Counted from the stretch's first letter, positions 43,312 through 52,873 are shown. The stretch is 64,000 nt of DNA from CBDUXT01 sp965371245 (GCA_965371245.1 CBDUXT010000012.1:1-64000), one strand, 5' to 3'. The notes: generated from the letters alone by a model not told the origin. Program-made: numbers and translations.

Positions 43312-44670
43312 CTACATCCGTTCCCGGCCAAACAAACGTCCCGGCCAAGCCAGGAACCGACGCAGGGAGTAACGCAGGCGGTGCCGCCAGAGGCCCTTCG
43401 AAAGCCGCTGCAGCGCCTCGCTGCCGGGGTCGTTCCGCAGAGCGCGCCGGAGGGTCGCTCGCGCGTCTCCCCATTTCGCCAGCTTCAGTTGGCAAACCGC
43501 GGCCGTCAGCATCGCCGCTCCGTAATTGGGCTTGAGTCGGACCGCCTCAAGGCAGTGCCCGAGCGCGGCGGCGTCCTTCGCCTGTTGGAGCAGGCTGATT
43601 CCGAGCTTGTGTTGCGCCACCGGATCCTCGGCCTCCAGCGCAAGAACCCGGCGGTAGGCATCACTCGCCGATTCCGGCTCATGAAGCGCCATCAGGCAGT
43701 CCCCCAGGAGTGCCCAGACGGCGGCTGAATCCGGATCTTCCTTGACCGCCTTCTCGAAGCGCTTGCGGGCCTCCGGCAACCGCTGAAGTTCGTACAGCGC
43801 CACGCCGCATTTCAGGTCGAATCCGGGGAAGAGTACGTCGGCGGGGCCGGTCGCCTCGACGGCCTCGAAGCAGGCCAACGCCTGCGCCGGCTGGCCCCGA
43901 AGGAGCCATATCCTTCCCAGAGCAAAATGGGACTCGATGTGGTCCGGGTCCAGTTCCAGGATTTGGGCGAACCTGGCGGTCGCCATGGCCAGTTCTCCTG
44001 ACTCAAGCGTCAGATCGGCCAATTCGAAAAGAAGGTCGGTGTTGCCCGGGTCGTCGCGGACCTCGCGAAGGAAGTAGTCGCGCGCTTTGTCCGGCTCGCC
44101 TTTGGCCCGGTAGGCGTGCCCGATCTGCCGGTTGACGCCGCCGTAGTCCGGGTCGAGTTCGAGAACCCGTTTCCAACAAAAGATGGCTCGGTCCATCTGT
44201 CCGCGAGCCAGAAGGGAACCACCCAGCCAGAAGAAACAGCTCGGGCAAGATTCGTTGAGTTCTTGCGCTCGATAGAACATCTCCTCGGCCTGGTCGTGTC
44301 TGCCAAGCTCCGCGTAAATGCCGATGCGGTGGCAAAAAGCGGGCTCAAGGTCGGGGTTGGACGCGGCGACCGTCTCGAAGACCGTCAGCGCCTGACTGAA
44401 TCGACCCAATCGGCTCAGCAAGGCGCCCAGTTCCACGGCGATGTCGGCGTCGGAGGGCTCGATTTCAAGAGCCGCGTGGAAGGCGTCGGCCGCTTCTTCC
44501 CAGCGTTCGAGCTCCTCAAGGATCATCCCTCGATGAGCGTGCCACCGGGGGTGGTCGGCGTTGATCGAAAGCGCCACATCGATCTCGGCCAGGGCTTCCT
44601 CCCATCGCTGAGACTCAGAGAGTTGTTGGGCCCGTTCGACCCGCTGTTCTGCCTCGAACCAGTCGTTCAT
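43312..44670 (-). CDS. Tetratricopeptide-repeat protein
   Basis: Protein of 452 residues made almost wholly of TPR units, about 11-12 of them (RWEEALAEIDVALSINADHP, RWEEAADAFHAALEIEPSDA, RFSQALTVFETVAASNPDLE, DRAIFCWKRVLELDPDYGG). There is no signal peptide. The C-terminus is basic with an aromatic patch (LRYSLRRFLAWPGRLFG) that may touch the membrane. It should serve as a protein-interaction scaffold; the partner is unknown. Confidence 0.85.
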   Translation of the reverse strand: MNDWFEAEQRVERAQQLSESQRWEEALAEIDVALSINADHPRWHAHRGMILEELERWEEAADAFHAALEIEPSDADIAVELGALLSRLGRFSQALTVFETVAASNPDLEPAFCHRIGIYAELGRHDQAEEMFYRAQELNESCPSCFFWLGGSLLARGQMDRAIFCWKRVLELDPDYGGVNRQIGHAYRAKGEPDKARDYFLREVRDDPGNTDLLFELADLTLESGELAMATARFAQILELDPDHIESHFALGRIWLLRGQPAQALACFEAVEATGPADVLFPGFDLKCGVALYELQRLPEARKRFEKAVKEDPDSAAVWALLGDCLMALHEPESASDAYRRVLALEAEDPVAQHKLGISLLQQAKDAAALGHCLEAVRLKPNYGAAMLTAAVCQLKLAKWGDARATLRRALRNDPGSEALQRLSKGLWRHRLRYSLRRFLAWPGRLFGRERM

Positions 44671-44940
44671 AGCGCACTATGCCCCCGCCTGCAAAGGAGG
44701 TTACCCCACGACTATTCTAGCCCTCTTATCGGACAACGGCAACCACCGATCAAGGCGCCGACGGGACGCGGGACAGAATCGGCGGTGGGCGGTTTCGGAG
44801 CACCGGGGCGCGAGCTTGGCGGGACGCTGGCGCGCGACTCTGGGCTAGCGCATCCGTCCGGCAGCGGGGACAGATTCGGGGTTGTGGCGCTAGGGCATCG
44901 CCGTTCACGCGGCGGTGGGGGGCAACGGAACGGGGCGGAC

Positions 44941-45096
44941 GCTAGTGCATCGTCACGCGTAAACTTGCGGGCTGGGTGGCCCGTGGCTTTAGCCGTGGGG
45001 GACGCGAATCCGGAGACCATTCGAGTCCCCCACCTCTAAAGAGGTGGGCCACCCACCGAGCAAACCCGCAGATTCAAGGTTGACCATACACTAGTG
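44941..45096 (-). repeat. Family-2 element, complete copy
   Basis: Both ends are inverted copies: CTAGTGCATCGTCACGCG at the left, CCATACACTAGTG at the right, with GCGGG inside each arm. The centre contains the stem ACCTCTAAAGAGGT flanked by further pairing (GGGTGGCC with GGCCACCC), so almost the whole element can fold as one hairpin. The right terminus forms the TAG stop of the double-thioredoxin gene. The remaining 44671-44940 shows nothing. Confidence 0.8.
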
Positions 45097-46035
45097 CGTG
45101 CCCTGGAGGCCTCTCTCCAGCACGGTCAACTGCGAGGACGTGAGCTGCTTGGCCGTCCGCCGCATGACACCCATGAAGTGTTCAATCTCAAAGTCCTCGG
45201 CCGGGAAGCCGCAGTTGCCCTTGGGACCGCGCGAATCGGCGAGCTTCTTCCCGTCGGTGTCGAGGATGACGAAGAAGGGGATGCCGTCGTCGTCGCCCTT
45301 GCCGTACTTCTCGCCCATCGCGGTCCCGCCGGTCATGCGATCGACATCGATCTTCACGGGGACGAAGGCGCTGGTGAACACCTCGGCAATCTCCCGGCGC
45401 TGGAGGTAGGCATCCATGCGCCTGCACCAGCCACACCATGGGGCCGAATAGTGTACGAACACGTTCTTGGATTCCGACTTCGCCCGGCTCAACGCGCGCG
45501 CGAGGGTTTCCTCGGCCGACACCGGCTTGGGTTGCCACTTGGTCAGAAACGCAAGCACCTTCTCGGGGTCGTGATGATCGCCCACCTCGAACGCTTCCGT
45601 CTCTTGGGTGGTAAGCTGCTTGCCGTCGGCATCGAGGACGACGAAAACGGGGAGCCCGTGCCTGATCGGGTTGCCGAGCCTCGTGTTGATCTGTTCGTTG
45701 TGCTGCTTGCCATCGACCGTATCGACGTCGATGAGCACCAACTCGTACTCATACATCAGCTTCCGACTGACGGCCGGGTCGGTCTCGAACAGCTCGTGCA
45801 TTTTGTGGCACCAACCGCACCAGTTCGCTCCGAACTGTAGGAGTAGGCGTTTGTTGTCGCGCTTGGCCGCCGACAACGCCTGGGCGATTTGTTTCTCGCC
45901 GTCGGCCTTTGTGTCGTATATGTCGGCTCGCTTCTGTTTCTTGGGAGCCGCATGAACGGTCAGCGGGAAGACGGCGCCCCCGGTCAGCGAAGCCGTCAAC
46001 ACGCAGATGAAAAGAGCGTTGTTCCGTCGGGACAT
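45091..46035 (-). CDS. Exported protein with two thioredoxin-like domains
   Basis: Protein of 314 residues with a signal peptide (FICVLTASLTGGAVFPLTVHA). Two thioredoxin_7/DsbD-gamma-like domains follow in tandem: the first with FGANWCGWCHKM (about 71-82), the second with YSAPWCGWCRRM (about 195-206). Each is followed by a strand-Pro segment (HGLPVFVVLDADGK and DGIPFFVILDTDGK), the cis-Pro loop. It is probably a periplasmic thiol oxidoreductase. ATG 46035 follows AAAGGAAA. The stop TAG is made by the end of the adjoining family-2 element, so the native tail may have differed. Confidence 0.88.
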   Translation of the reverse strand: MSRRNNALFICVLTASLTGGAVFPLTVHAAPKKQKRADIYDTKADGEKQIAQALSAAKRDNKRLLLQFGANWCGWCHKMHELFETDPAVSRKLMYEYELVLIDVDTVDGKQHNEQINTRLGNPIRHGLPVFVVLDADGKQLTTQETEAFEVGDHHDPEKVLAFLTKWQPKPVSAEETLARALSRAKSESKNVFVHYSAPWCGWCRRMDAYLQRREIAEVFTSAFVPVKIDVDRMTGGTAMGEKYGKGDDDGIPFFVILDTDGKKLADSRGPKGNCGFPAEDFEIEHFMGVMRRTAKQLTSSQLTVLERGLQGTH

Positions 46036-46136
46036 CTCGGTTTCCTTTGTGGTCCACTGCCAGCGGTTTCCTCTTGGCAGTATAGCGGAAAGAAGTTCTG
46101 TTTGAATCCAACGAACCGCAAAGACGGCAGTTTCCA

Positions 46137-46286
46137 ACGTACGGTCAACCTTGAATCTGCGGGGCTCGCTCGGTGGGTGGCCCAACTCTTCAGAGGTGGC
46201 GGACTCAAATGGGCGCCGGATTCGCATCCTGCACGGCTAAAGCCCTGGACCCCAACCCGCAAGTCTACGCGTGACGCCGCACTAGA
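46137..46286 (+). repeat. Family-2 element, complete copy
   Basis: The left end has GGTCAACCTTGAATCTGCGG, the right end GCGTGACGCCGCACTAG. It has the same orientation as the copies at 101 and 56280 and opposite orientation to the one at 44941. It lies about 100 bp upstream of the double-thioredoxin start codon. Confidence 0.75.
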
Positions 46287-46335
46287 CCGTGGCATGGTCT
46301 GCGCGGCGCGGGGGAGACCCGGCCTATCTCACGTT

Positions 46336-47478
46336 CTATGGATGCCTGACCGAAGGCGCGGGCTCAGCCCTCAGGCGAAATAGCCAGTCCGCGGCCACCG
46401 AGCTGCCCGGAGCGAGCCGGAGGACACGCTCGAACGCTTCGATCGCGTCCTTGGTTTGCCCTTGCTCGCCGAGCGCCACGCCGTACGCCTCCAGCAACGC
46501 TGCGGGCGTGTCGGGCGCCGTCTCATCGACGCCGGTCTTAAGGATCCGCAAGGCCTTACGTTCCGCAACGCGTCCGGCAAGCTGCCCGCGCCGGCGGACG
46601 TATTCGGCCAACGTCACGTAGTCGGCTGCGGACTTGCTCTTGGCCGCGTTCATCCGCGCCTGGACGATGGAGATCAACAACTGGTATTGCCCATCGATGA
46701 CGGACAGCGCGCCCGAGGCTTGCGGCAACCTATCCGCCTGGGTCACTGCCAGTGCGAGGGCACGCTGACCCTGCTCCAACGCCTCGTCGAACTGCCGATC
46801 CGCGCGGAGCAACGCGGCCAAGTGCGTACGATACCGGATGGTGTGTCCCTCGTCGCCGGACACGGCGTCGCGGGCGAGCGCGATGGCCTGGACCGTCGCG
46901 CCGAGCTTGGCCGCGCACAGCGATCGCCCGAAGAGAACGGACGCGGCGGTGGGGCTCAAGGCGGCGGCTTTGTCGTAGTTGGACTTGGCCAGGTGCGGGA
47001 ACTCCGTTACGAAGAGATCCCCGAGAAGCCGAAAGGCACGCCACTCGGTCCGCCCGGCCGGCGTTTCGACGAATTTTCGAAGTCGGTCGTGCGCGTCGTT
47101 CGAGCGCCCTGTCAGGGCGTCCCGCCAGCCCGTCAGGAAGTACAGCCAAGGGTCGGCGGGGTCGCTTGTCGAGACGATCTCGATCAGCCTGTCCACCTCG
47201 TCCAGGAGTGCCTGTTTTTTGTCAGTGTCAGGTTCGATCTCCAGCCGGTGGAGTGCCTCGCCGGCGAGTCGGCGAGCGTCCTGTGCGCTGATGGCAGGGG
47301 CGTCCGCTTCTTGGGTTTGCGGAGCGGCGCTGCCTTCCGAGGGTGCGTCAGGGGTCTGTGCCAGAAGGCGCAAGGAAGTGAGGGCCGTCAGGGAAACCAC
47401 CAGCCCTGGGATGTATCGCCGAGCCAAGATCAATGCTCCCCAGATCGCCGATCGCGAAACAGACCGTTGCCGGTCCAC
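46336..47478 (-). CDS. Exported TPR-like protein
   Basis: Protein of 380 residues with an N-terminal hydrophobic segment (YIPGLVVSLTALTSLRLLAQ) that is likely a signal peptide or anchor. Helical repeats of TPR kind follow (EALHRLEIEPDTDKKQALLD, NYDKAAALSPTAASVLFGRS, TKDAIEAFERVLRLAPGSSV). The start is GTG 47478. It is downstream of fliS on the same strand, 234 bp away. Function unknown. Confidence 0.7.
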   Translation of the reverse strand: MDRQRSVSRSAIWGALILARRYIPGLVVSLTALTSLRLLAQTPDAPSEGSAAPQTQEADAPAISAQDARRLAGEALHRLEIEPDTDKKQALLDEVDRLIEIVSTSDPADPWLYFLTGWRDALTGRSNDAHDRLRKFVETPAGRTEWRAFRLLGDLFVTEFPHLAKSNYDKAAALSPTAASVLFGRSLCAAKLGATVQAIALARDAVSGDEGHTIRYRTHLAALLRADRQFDEALEQGQRALALAVTQADRLPQASGALSVIDGQYQLLISIVQARMNAAKSKSAADYVTLAEYVRRRGQLAGRVAERKALRILKTGVDETAPDTPAALLEAYGVALGEQGQTKDAIEAFERVLRLAPGSSVAADWLFRLRAEPAPSVRHP

Positions 47479-47555
47479 CGATGAAGCGCCGGCGGATCGT
47501 ACGCCTCGTCCGCAGGGCGACTATAAAGCGCGGGAGCCACATGACAAGCCGATCA

Positions 47556-47692
47556 GTCCGTTGAAAAATGTGGTACCGGCCTCCATCCGTTGTTGTCACT
47601 GACGCCCATCGCGGGTAGACCGAGATACAGCCTGGTCGCGCCAGCCAAGAGCCGGTGCGACACCAGAGCGCCGGCCTTGTTCAACGGATTGC
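47556..47692. repeat. Family-3 inverted-repeat element
   Basis: Bounded by GTCCGTTGAAAAA at the left and TTGTTCAACGGATTGC at the right, imperfect inverted repeats. A CCGGC motif lies near each end. It occupies most of the gap between fliS and the TPR-like gene. Confidence 0.6.
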
Positions 47693-47712
47693 TATGGTTT
47701 CGACCCGGCCGG

Positions 47713-48186
47713 CTACGCCTCGATGCTGAATCCGACGGGGGCGCCCTTCCCCTCGGCGTGCTCCGGCTTAGGTTCCACGCCGCCCGTCGTCCCTTCCCCG
47801 TCGTCTTTGAGTTCGTTCACTTTCTCGACAAGGATTTTCCAGGTTTCCCGCTCGATGCGCAACACCCGCACGGCGTCGTCGATCGCCTTCACGTCGCGCT
47901 CGACGCAGGCGTCCACGAGCTTGCGATACAGGAAGTTGTAGGTCGATGCCATCCGTTCGCAAAGCTCTCGGTTGACGTCATAGTTGAGGCCGTTGCGCAT
48001 TTCCAGGACGATTTTTTGGGCCCGCATGAGTGCGTGAAACGATTTCTCGAACTCTTTTTTCTCGATCGCCTCACGTGCCTGTCCCGCGTACCGGATGGCG
48101 CCGTCGTAGAGCATCAGGTGCAACTGCTCCGGGGTGGCCGTCATCACGGCGTTGCGGAGGTATGGGTTTTTCGGCGCTTCGCTCAT
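47713..48186 (-). CDS. fliS: Flagellar export chaperone FliS
   Basis: Cytoplasmic four-helix chaperone of 157 residues that binds unfolded flagellin. Family motifs: NPYLRNAVMTATPEQLHLML, YDGAIRYAGQA, and MRNGLNYDVNRELCERMAST. The C-terminal 35 residues (EGTTGGVEPKPEHAEGKG) are a disordered extension. The ATG at 48186 gives the normal start. It lies 96 bp downstream of fliD on the same strand, the usual fliD-fliS order. Confidence 0.93.
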   Translation of the reverse strand: MSEAPKNPYLRNAVMTATPEQLHLMLYDGAIRYAGQAREAIEKKEFEKSFHALMRAQKIVLEMRNGLNYDVNRELCERMASTYNFLYRKLVDACVERDVKAIDDAVRVLRIERETWKILVEKVNELKDDGEGTTGGVEPKPEHAEGKGAPVGFSIEA

Positions 48187-48282
48187 CTCGCCCGTACTAT
48201 CGGTCGCCGCTGGGGCGAGGGTAACCCAAAAAAAGTGGGGGCGCATGCGGGCGAGGCGCGGAAAGGTTGGTCACCGGCGTGA

Positions 48283-51200
48283 CTACGCCAACTGAGCGAG
48301 GGCGATGAGCGCGTTTTGCTGGTCCTGGAGCCCCGCCAGGGCGATTTCCAGGCCTACAAACTGGGCCTCAAGCCGAGCGCGCTTTCCTTTCAGGAGCACC
48401 TCGAGCGAGTCGATCCGTCGGGTGAGGATCTCCTGTTGGTCGGAGAACAAGTCGTCTTTGAGGGCAAGCACCCCGTCGAAGCTACGGGTCAGCTCCTCCA
48501 GGGTCTCTCGAATGACCGCTCCGAAGCCCGTCTCCTCCGCCGCAAAGAGCTGCTCGACAGACCCGGGCGAGGCTTCATAGGCCTCTCGAAACTGCTGTTC
48601 GTCAAACTGCAGACGCCCGCCGGCGCCCAGTCGCAGACCGATCGAAAACAGACGCGAGAACGCGGGATCGGCCCCTTGGACAGGGTTGACGATGACGCGG
48701 CGCAGGCGGCCGCGAACGAGGTCCACCGTTCGATCGCCCAGCAGCGGGCCGCGCTCGAACGTCTCCGTGTCAAAGTTGGTTTGACGGTCCATCGCGTCGA
48801 TGAGGTTGTTGAAGTTATCGACGAACCCCGTGATCGTGCTCACGATCGAATCGACGTCCTGCGCTACGGTTACTGTCACCGGTTCGTCACTGGTCGATAG
48901 GAGATCGAGTGTCAGTCCCGCAACGACGCCGTCGATCGTGTTGGTTGAGCTTGTCACCAGGATGGGGTTGGCCGCGTCCGCGCCGCCGATGGTGATCACG
49001 GCGTCCTGTGCCCGCACCAACGTCGATAGACCCAGGTCGAGTCCCCGTACGCCGATGGCCAACTCGCCGCGCCGCCCCGAAACGTCCGACGTCACGGTCA
49101 GGCTGAACGGATTGGTCGAACCGCCATGGTTGACCACCGACGCCGACAACCCCACCTCTGCATCGTTGATCTTGCCAACGAGGTCCTGGAGGGTGTCGCC
49201 GGCGCCCACATCGATCCGCACCTCAAAGGAACCGTCGATGAACCCCTCACCGGCCTTGCTCGTCCCCGTGATCCGAAGCGAATCCGCGGTCCGCCCGCCG
49301 TCCTGATCTTCGATGTGCAGCGACCCCTCACCACCAGCGAGGTCCGTGACCACGACGCCGTCGCCCGTGTCGTTGATGCGCGCGTCAAAGCGGCCTTCGC
49401 CCACGTTGTTGATGCGGTCGATCAATTGCCCGACCGTCGTCGTGAAATCATCGATGATTACGGTCACGACCGCTCCGCTGGAATCGGTGATCTGAAACGT
49501 TCCCGGCGGCACGCCCTGCCCGTCGTTCAGCTCGCTCAGTAGCGTGTGGTCGGTGATGTACTGAAGTTGGAGGTTGCGACCTCGAACGACATCGGGCTCC
49601 AGAGGGTTCGCGTCGGCCGCGGTAACGGCGATGCCCAGATCGGCGGCCAACGAGCCGTCCACGTCCGCAATCACAAGCGGCAGGCTGCCACCGGATCGGT
49701 CTCGCAAGGTGATGCCCGTACCGGACGCGTCGATCGATGCGGTCAGCCCTGTCTCCGCGTTGATCCGGTCGATCACATCGGCCAGCGTCTGGGCGCCGGA
49801 GAAATCGACCGTCGTGGACGATCCGGTCCGATCGGTGAACCGAACGGTACCGCCGCTCAACCCGCGACCGCCGTCCAGCGAATGAAGCAGTACGGTGTCG
49901 AGCCCGGCAACCAGTCGGCGGGTTTGGAACGGCGCCTGTTGGCTGAAGGTCGCTCCGTCGAGGCCCAGATCCTTAGCCGCCGACGTACCGTCGGCGGACG
50001 TGACCGTCACCTGATTGTCGAAGCCGAAGGTGCGTAGCGTCAGCCCATTCCCGTCGTCGGAGATGGAGGCTTCGACGAGCGAGCCCGCCAGGTTCCCCTC
50101 CGCGAAGTTGATGGCGTTGAGCACGTCGCCGATCGTCTCGATACGGTAGACGGACTTGCCCAAAAACGAAGTGCCCGTCAACGTTCCGGCGATGCCCAGG
50201 TCGGCCGCGGTGAAGCCGCTGAGGTCTTCGACTGTCAAGGGCGGCGCATCCTCGTCGTCGGCGGCGACGCCGGTGGTATCTGAAATCTGAAACGCGGAGT
50301 TGACGATCGTCAGGCTCACCGACACGTTGGCGGCGCTGACTGCGTCGATGATGTCTTGGGCGGTTCGCGCCCCTGTAAGATCGATGTCGGCCGACTGCCC
50401 GCTCCGGTCGGTGATGCGCACGACGCCCAGGCGGACGCCGTTGCCGCTGTTGAGCGCCCGCAGGTCGGTCTCCGGATGCGTCGCAAGAATCCCCAGCAGG
50501 GACACATCAAAGTCACCCAGGCTGGTGCTGAAACGAAGATCAGTCCCTTCCTCCCCCTGGAGGATGCGTCCGATGCCATTGCCGTCGTTGAGGGTTGTAA
50601 GGGATGTGGAGGTCGAAAGACGCACCAGGTCGCGTCCGTCGATTCGCGAAGCGACTACTGCGGCCGCGATGCCGAGATCCTCGGCCGTGCCGCCGCCATC
50701 GACATCGGCGACGATCAGCCGCTCAGACCCGTCGAGCGTGGATGGGTCGTTAAGGTCTGTAAGGACGATGCGGTCGCCGGTCGCGCCGTTGGTCGTCAGC
50801 CCGGTCACCGAAGCTCGGACGTTGATTGCGTTGTTGGTGTTGATCGCGTCAAGCACGTCATCGATGGTGATCGCGGTCGAGAGGTCGATCCGCGCCGACC
50901 CGCCGGCGCGATCGACGATGGAAATCGTCCCGCGGCGCACCCCGTTGCCACCGTTGAGCGTGTCGAGATCGGTGCTCCGGTTGACCTTGCCGGCCCCGAT
51001 CTCGATCGAGATCGTCCCCGCGCCGATGGGGGTCGTGTCGGCGTCGGCGAAGCCCCGGCTGATCAGCGAGTGATTGGTAACCAGCGAATGGGTCCGAAAG
51101 GTCAGCGTGCCGGGGGCCGCGTCTTCGCCGGCCTGAGCGGTCAAGACGCTCTCGTTCGAGCTGACGGCGCTGAACGCGCGAAACAGCGAAGGGCGTCCAA

Positions 51201-51393
51201 AGTTGAGGACCGAGTTTTGGATGGCCAGGAGCTGCGCCGACAGCTCGAGAAAGGCGGCGCGCTGGACGTCGATGGCCGACACACGCGTTTCGAGAAGTAC
51301 AATCGGTCGCCGCTCGATCTGGATGAGTTGATCGATCAGATCGGCCGTCGGAATGCCGGAGAAGAGGCCGATGCCGCTGGATATTCCGCTCAT
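48283..51393 (-). CDS. fliD: Flagellar hook-associated protein 2 (FliD), oversized
   Basis: Filament-cap protein of 1036 residues, roughly twice a typical FliD of about 470. The N-terminus IGLFSGIPTADLIDQLIQIE and the C-terminal coiled coil (RIDSLEVLLKGKRARLEAQF, GLQDQQNALIALAQLA) are standard. In between, about residues 130-740, a unit of about 100-150 residues is repeated at least four times: GTxxIxDRxGxSxxIDLS, a helix such as DVIDRINAETGL, then VxDVDGxxxAxDLGI. These resemble flagellin hook-IN motifs. The extra units would sit on the outside of the cap. Exported through the flagellar apparatus. ATG 51393. Confidence 0.92.
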   Translation of the reverse strand: MSGISSGIGLFSGIPTADLIDQLIQIERRPIVLLETRVSAIDVQRAAFLELSAQLLAIQNSVLNFGRPSLFRAFSAVSSNESVLTAQAGEDAAPGTLTFRTHSLVTNHSLISRGFADADTTPIGAGTISIEIGAGKVNRSTDLDTLNGGNGVRRGTISIVDRAGGSARIDLSTAITIDDVLDAINTNNAINVRASVTGLTTNGATGDRIVLTDLNDPSTLDGSERLIVADVDGGGTAEDLGIAAAVVASRIDGRDLVRLSTSTSLTTLNDGNGIGRILQGEEGTDLRFSTSLGDFDVSLLGILATHPETDLRALNSGNGVRLGVVRITDRSGQSADIDLTGARTAQDIIDAVSAANVSVSLTIVNSAFQISDTTGVAADDEDAPPLTVEDLSGFTAADLGIAGTLTGTSFLGKSVYRIETIGDVLNAINFAEGNLAGSLVEASISDDGNGLTLRTFGFDNQVTVTSADGTSAAKDLGLDGATFSQQAPFQTRRLVAGLDTVLLHSLDGGRGLSGGTVRFTDRTGSSTTVDFSGAQTLADVIDRINAETGLTASIDASGTGITLRDRSGGSLPLVIADVDGSLAADLGIAVTAADANPLEPDVVRGRNLQLQYITDHTLLSELNDGQGVPPGTFQITDSSGAVVTVIIDDFTTTVGQLIDRINNVGEGRFDARINDTGDGVVVTDLAGGEGSLHIEDQDGGRTADSLRITGTSKAGEGFIDGSFEVRIDVGAGDTLQDLVGKINDAEVGLSASVVNHGGSTNPFSLTVTSDVSGRRGELAIGVRGLDLGLSTLVRAQDAVITIGGADAANPILVTSSTNTIDGVVAGLTLDLLSTSDEPVTVTVAQDVDSIVSTITGFVDNFNNLIDAMDRQTNFDTETFERGPLLGDRTVDLVRGRLRRVIVNPVQGADPAFSRLFSIGLRLGAGGRLQFDEQQFREAYEASPGSVEQLFAAEETGFGAVIRETLEELTRSFDGVLALKDDLFSDQQEILTRRIDSLEVLLKGKRARLEAQFVGLEIALAGLQDQQNALIALAQLA

Positions 51394-51479
51394 GGCGTTT
51401 CTCTATCCCGTCTGGGACGATCATCTGCCGGGCAAGAGGCCGGGGAACGGGTACGGACAGGGCGCACCCGGACTCTACA

Positions 51480-51640
51480 GGCTTATCGGTCCGGGTCATC
51501 CGCCGACTCAAGGGGCTCGCGCGACCGGGTCCGTGGCACTTCCAGCGGGACGGGTATGCCGAGCCGCAGGCGCCAGCCCGCGGACCCCGTTGCGCCAGCA
51601 TGCCACCGGGCTCGCGCCCGGTGCTCTGAGAACTTCGTGA
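51480..51640 (+). repeat. Divergent family-1-like repeat
   Basis: Contains GCGGGACGGGTATGCCGAGC as in the copy at 23.8 kb, GCCAGCCCGCGGACC, and the hairpin ACCGGGCTCGCGCCCGGT followed by GCTCTGAGAAC, homologous to the GCTCTGAAAAC of family 1. The terminal repeats are not recognisable. Confidence 0.5.
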
Positions 51641-51667
51641 CGCCGATCGTGGTGGCCCGCCACGGGT

Positions 51668-52807
51668 TCAGCAGGGCGGCTGGGTGAAGTGCATCCGGTG
51701 CAGAACATCGATGCCGGATGAGCGGATCGTCACACGGTGAGGGTGCTTTGCCGTTGCGAGTCTCCGGACCACTCGGTTGCCAAGCAAGGCGGGTGCCGCA
51801 CCGCCGATCAGGATCGGGGCGGTGAAGACGTAGGCCTCGTCGAGAAGCTCCGCGTCAAAAAAGGACGTCAGGAGCGCCGCGCCGCCTTCGACCAACAGGT
51901 TGGTCACGTCGCGGCTGGCCAAGGCGGACAGGCAGACCGCGAGCGACAGTCGTCCGTTTCGGGTTCGGCACGCGACGACTTCGACGCCGGCTTTTCGAAG
52001 CCGCGATGCCTTGGTCGATCGAGCCGCCGCCGCGAGCGTGAAAACCAACACCGGGTGCTTGGCCGTAGTGTCAACCAGTTGACAGCGTAGAGGAATCCGC
52101 AACCGTCCGTCCAGCACCACGCGCAATGCGCGGCGGCGCAGCGGGACGTTGCGAGCGGTCAGCGCCGGGTCGTCGGACAGCACCGTGCCGGATCCCACGA
52201 GCACCGCATCGACCCTCGCGCGCAAGCGGTGGACACGGCGACGAGACGTCTCGCAGGAAATCCACTTGGATTCGCCCCGCGCCCCGGCGAGCTTGCCGTC
52301 CAGGCTTTGGGCCCACTTGCCGATCACATACGGTCGATCCAGCCGGATTCGAGTGGCAAAGGGGGCAATCAGCGCGGCTGCCTCGGCCGCCTCCACGCCC
52401 GTATCGACGCGCACACCCGCCCGTCGCAAGGCACGAAGCCCTCGCCCGCGAACGGTTCGATTGGGGTCACGGATGGCCGCCACGACTCTGCCGACGCCGG
52501 CTTCGATGAGCGCCCGCGAGCACGGGGGGGTTTTGCCCTGGTGGCAGCAGGGCTCAAGGGAGACGTACACCGTTGCGCCGCGCGGGCTGGTGTTCACGGC
52601 ACGCAACGCCTCGACCTCCGCATGAGGAGCGCCGAACCGTCGATGGTAGCCCTCGCCGATGATTTGCCCGCGGCGAACGATTACGCAACCGACCATGGGG
52701 TTGGGTTCCACGCGCCCCTCCCCGCGCCGGGCCAAGGCAATGGCGCGGCGCATCATGCGCCGGTCTTGGTCACCGTCGGGGGTCGTCCTCGGTAGGAGTG
52801 AGGGCAT
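51668..52807 (-). CDS. ribD: Bifunctional riboflavin biosynthesis deaminase/reductase RibD
   Basis: Protein of 379 residues. The N-terminal deaminase domain has VEPNPMVGCVIV, zinc ligands in GAPHAEVEAL and SLEPCCHQGKTPPCSRAL. The C-terminal reductase domain (from about 150) has RPYVIGKWAQSLDGK, DAVLVGSGTVLSDDPALT and LLVEGGAALLTSFF. It catalyses the second and third steps of riboflavin synthesis from GTP. The ATG at 52807 is the natural start. No other rib genes are adjacent; lspA is 66 bp upstream on the same strand. Confidence 0.95.
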   Translation of the reverse strand: MPSLLPRTTPDGDQDRRMMRRAIALARRGEGRVEPNPMVGCVIVRRGQIIGEGYHRRFGAPHAEVEALRAVNTSPRGATVYVSLEPCCHQGKTPPCSRALIEAGVGRVVAAIRDPNRTVRGRGLRALRRAGVRVDTGVEAAEAAALIAPFATRIRLDRPYVIGKWAQSLDGKLAGARGESKWISCETSRRRVHRLRARVDAVLVGSGTVLSDDPALTARNVPLRRRALRVVLDGRLRIPLRCQLVDTTAKHPVLVFTLAAAARSTKASRLRKAGVEVVACRTRNGRLSLAVCLSALASRDVTNLLVEGGAALLTSFFDAELLDEAYVFTAPILIGGAAPALLGNRVVRRLATAKHPHRVTIRSSGIDVLHRMHFTQPPC

Positions 52808-52873
52808 CGCGGTCCGGGGTTCCCAATGTGTCGAGGTGACGGAAAGGCACAACCAGCGCGTAACGACTCGGCG

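Noticed and set aside
44941..46286. Composite transposon around the double-thioredoxin gene
   Set aside because: The two family-2 copies do bracket the gene in opposite orientation, but no transposase or target duplication of the whole unit is visible, so it is kept only as a possibility within a finding.
50356..51687. 443-codon plus-strand frame over fliD
   Set aside because: It is a shadow of the FliD repeats; composition is Arg/Asp/Gly-rich with no motifs.
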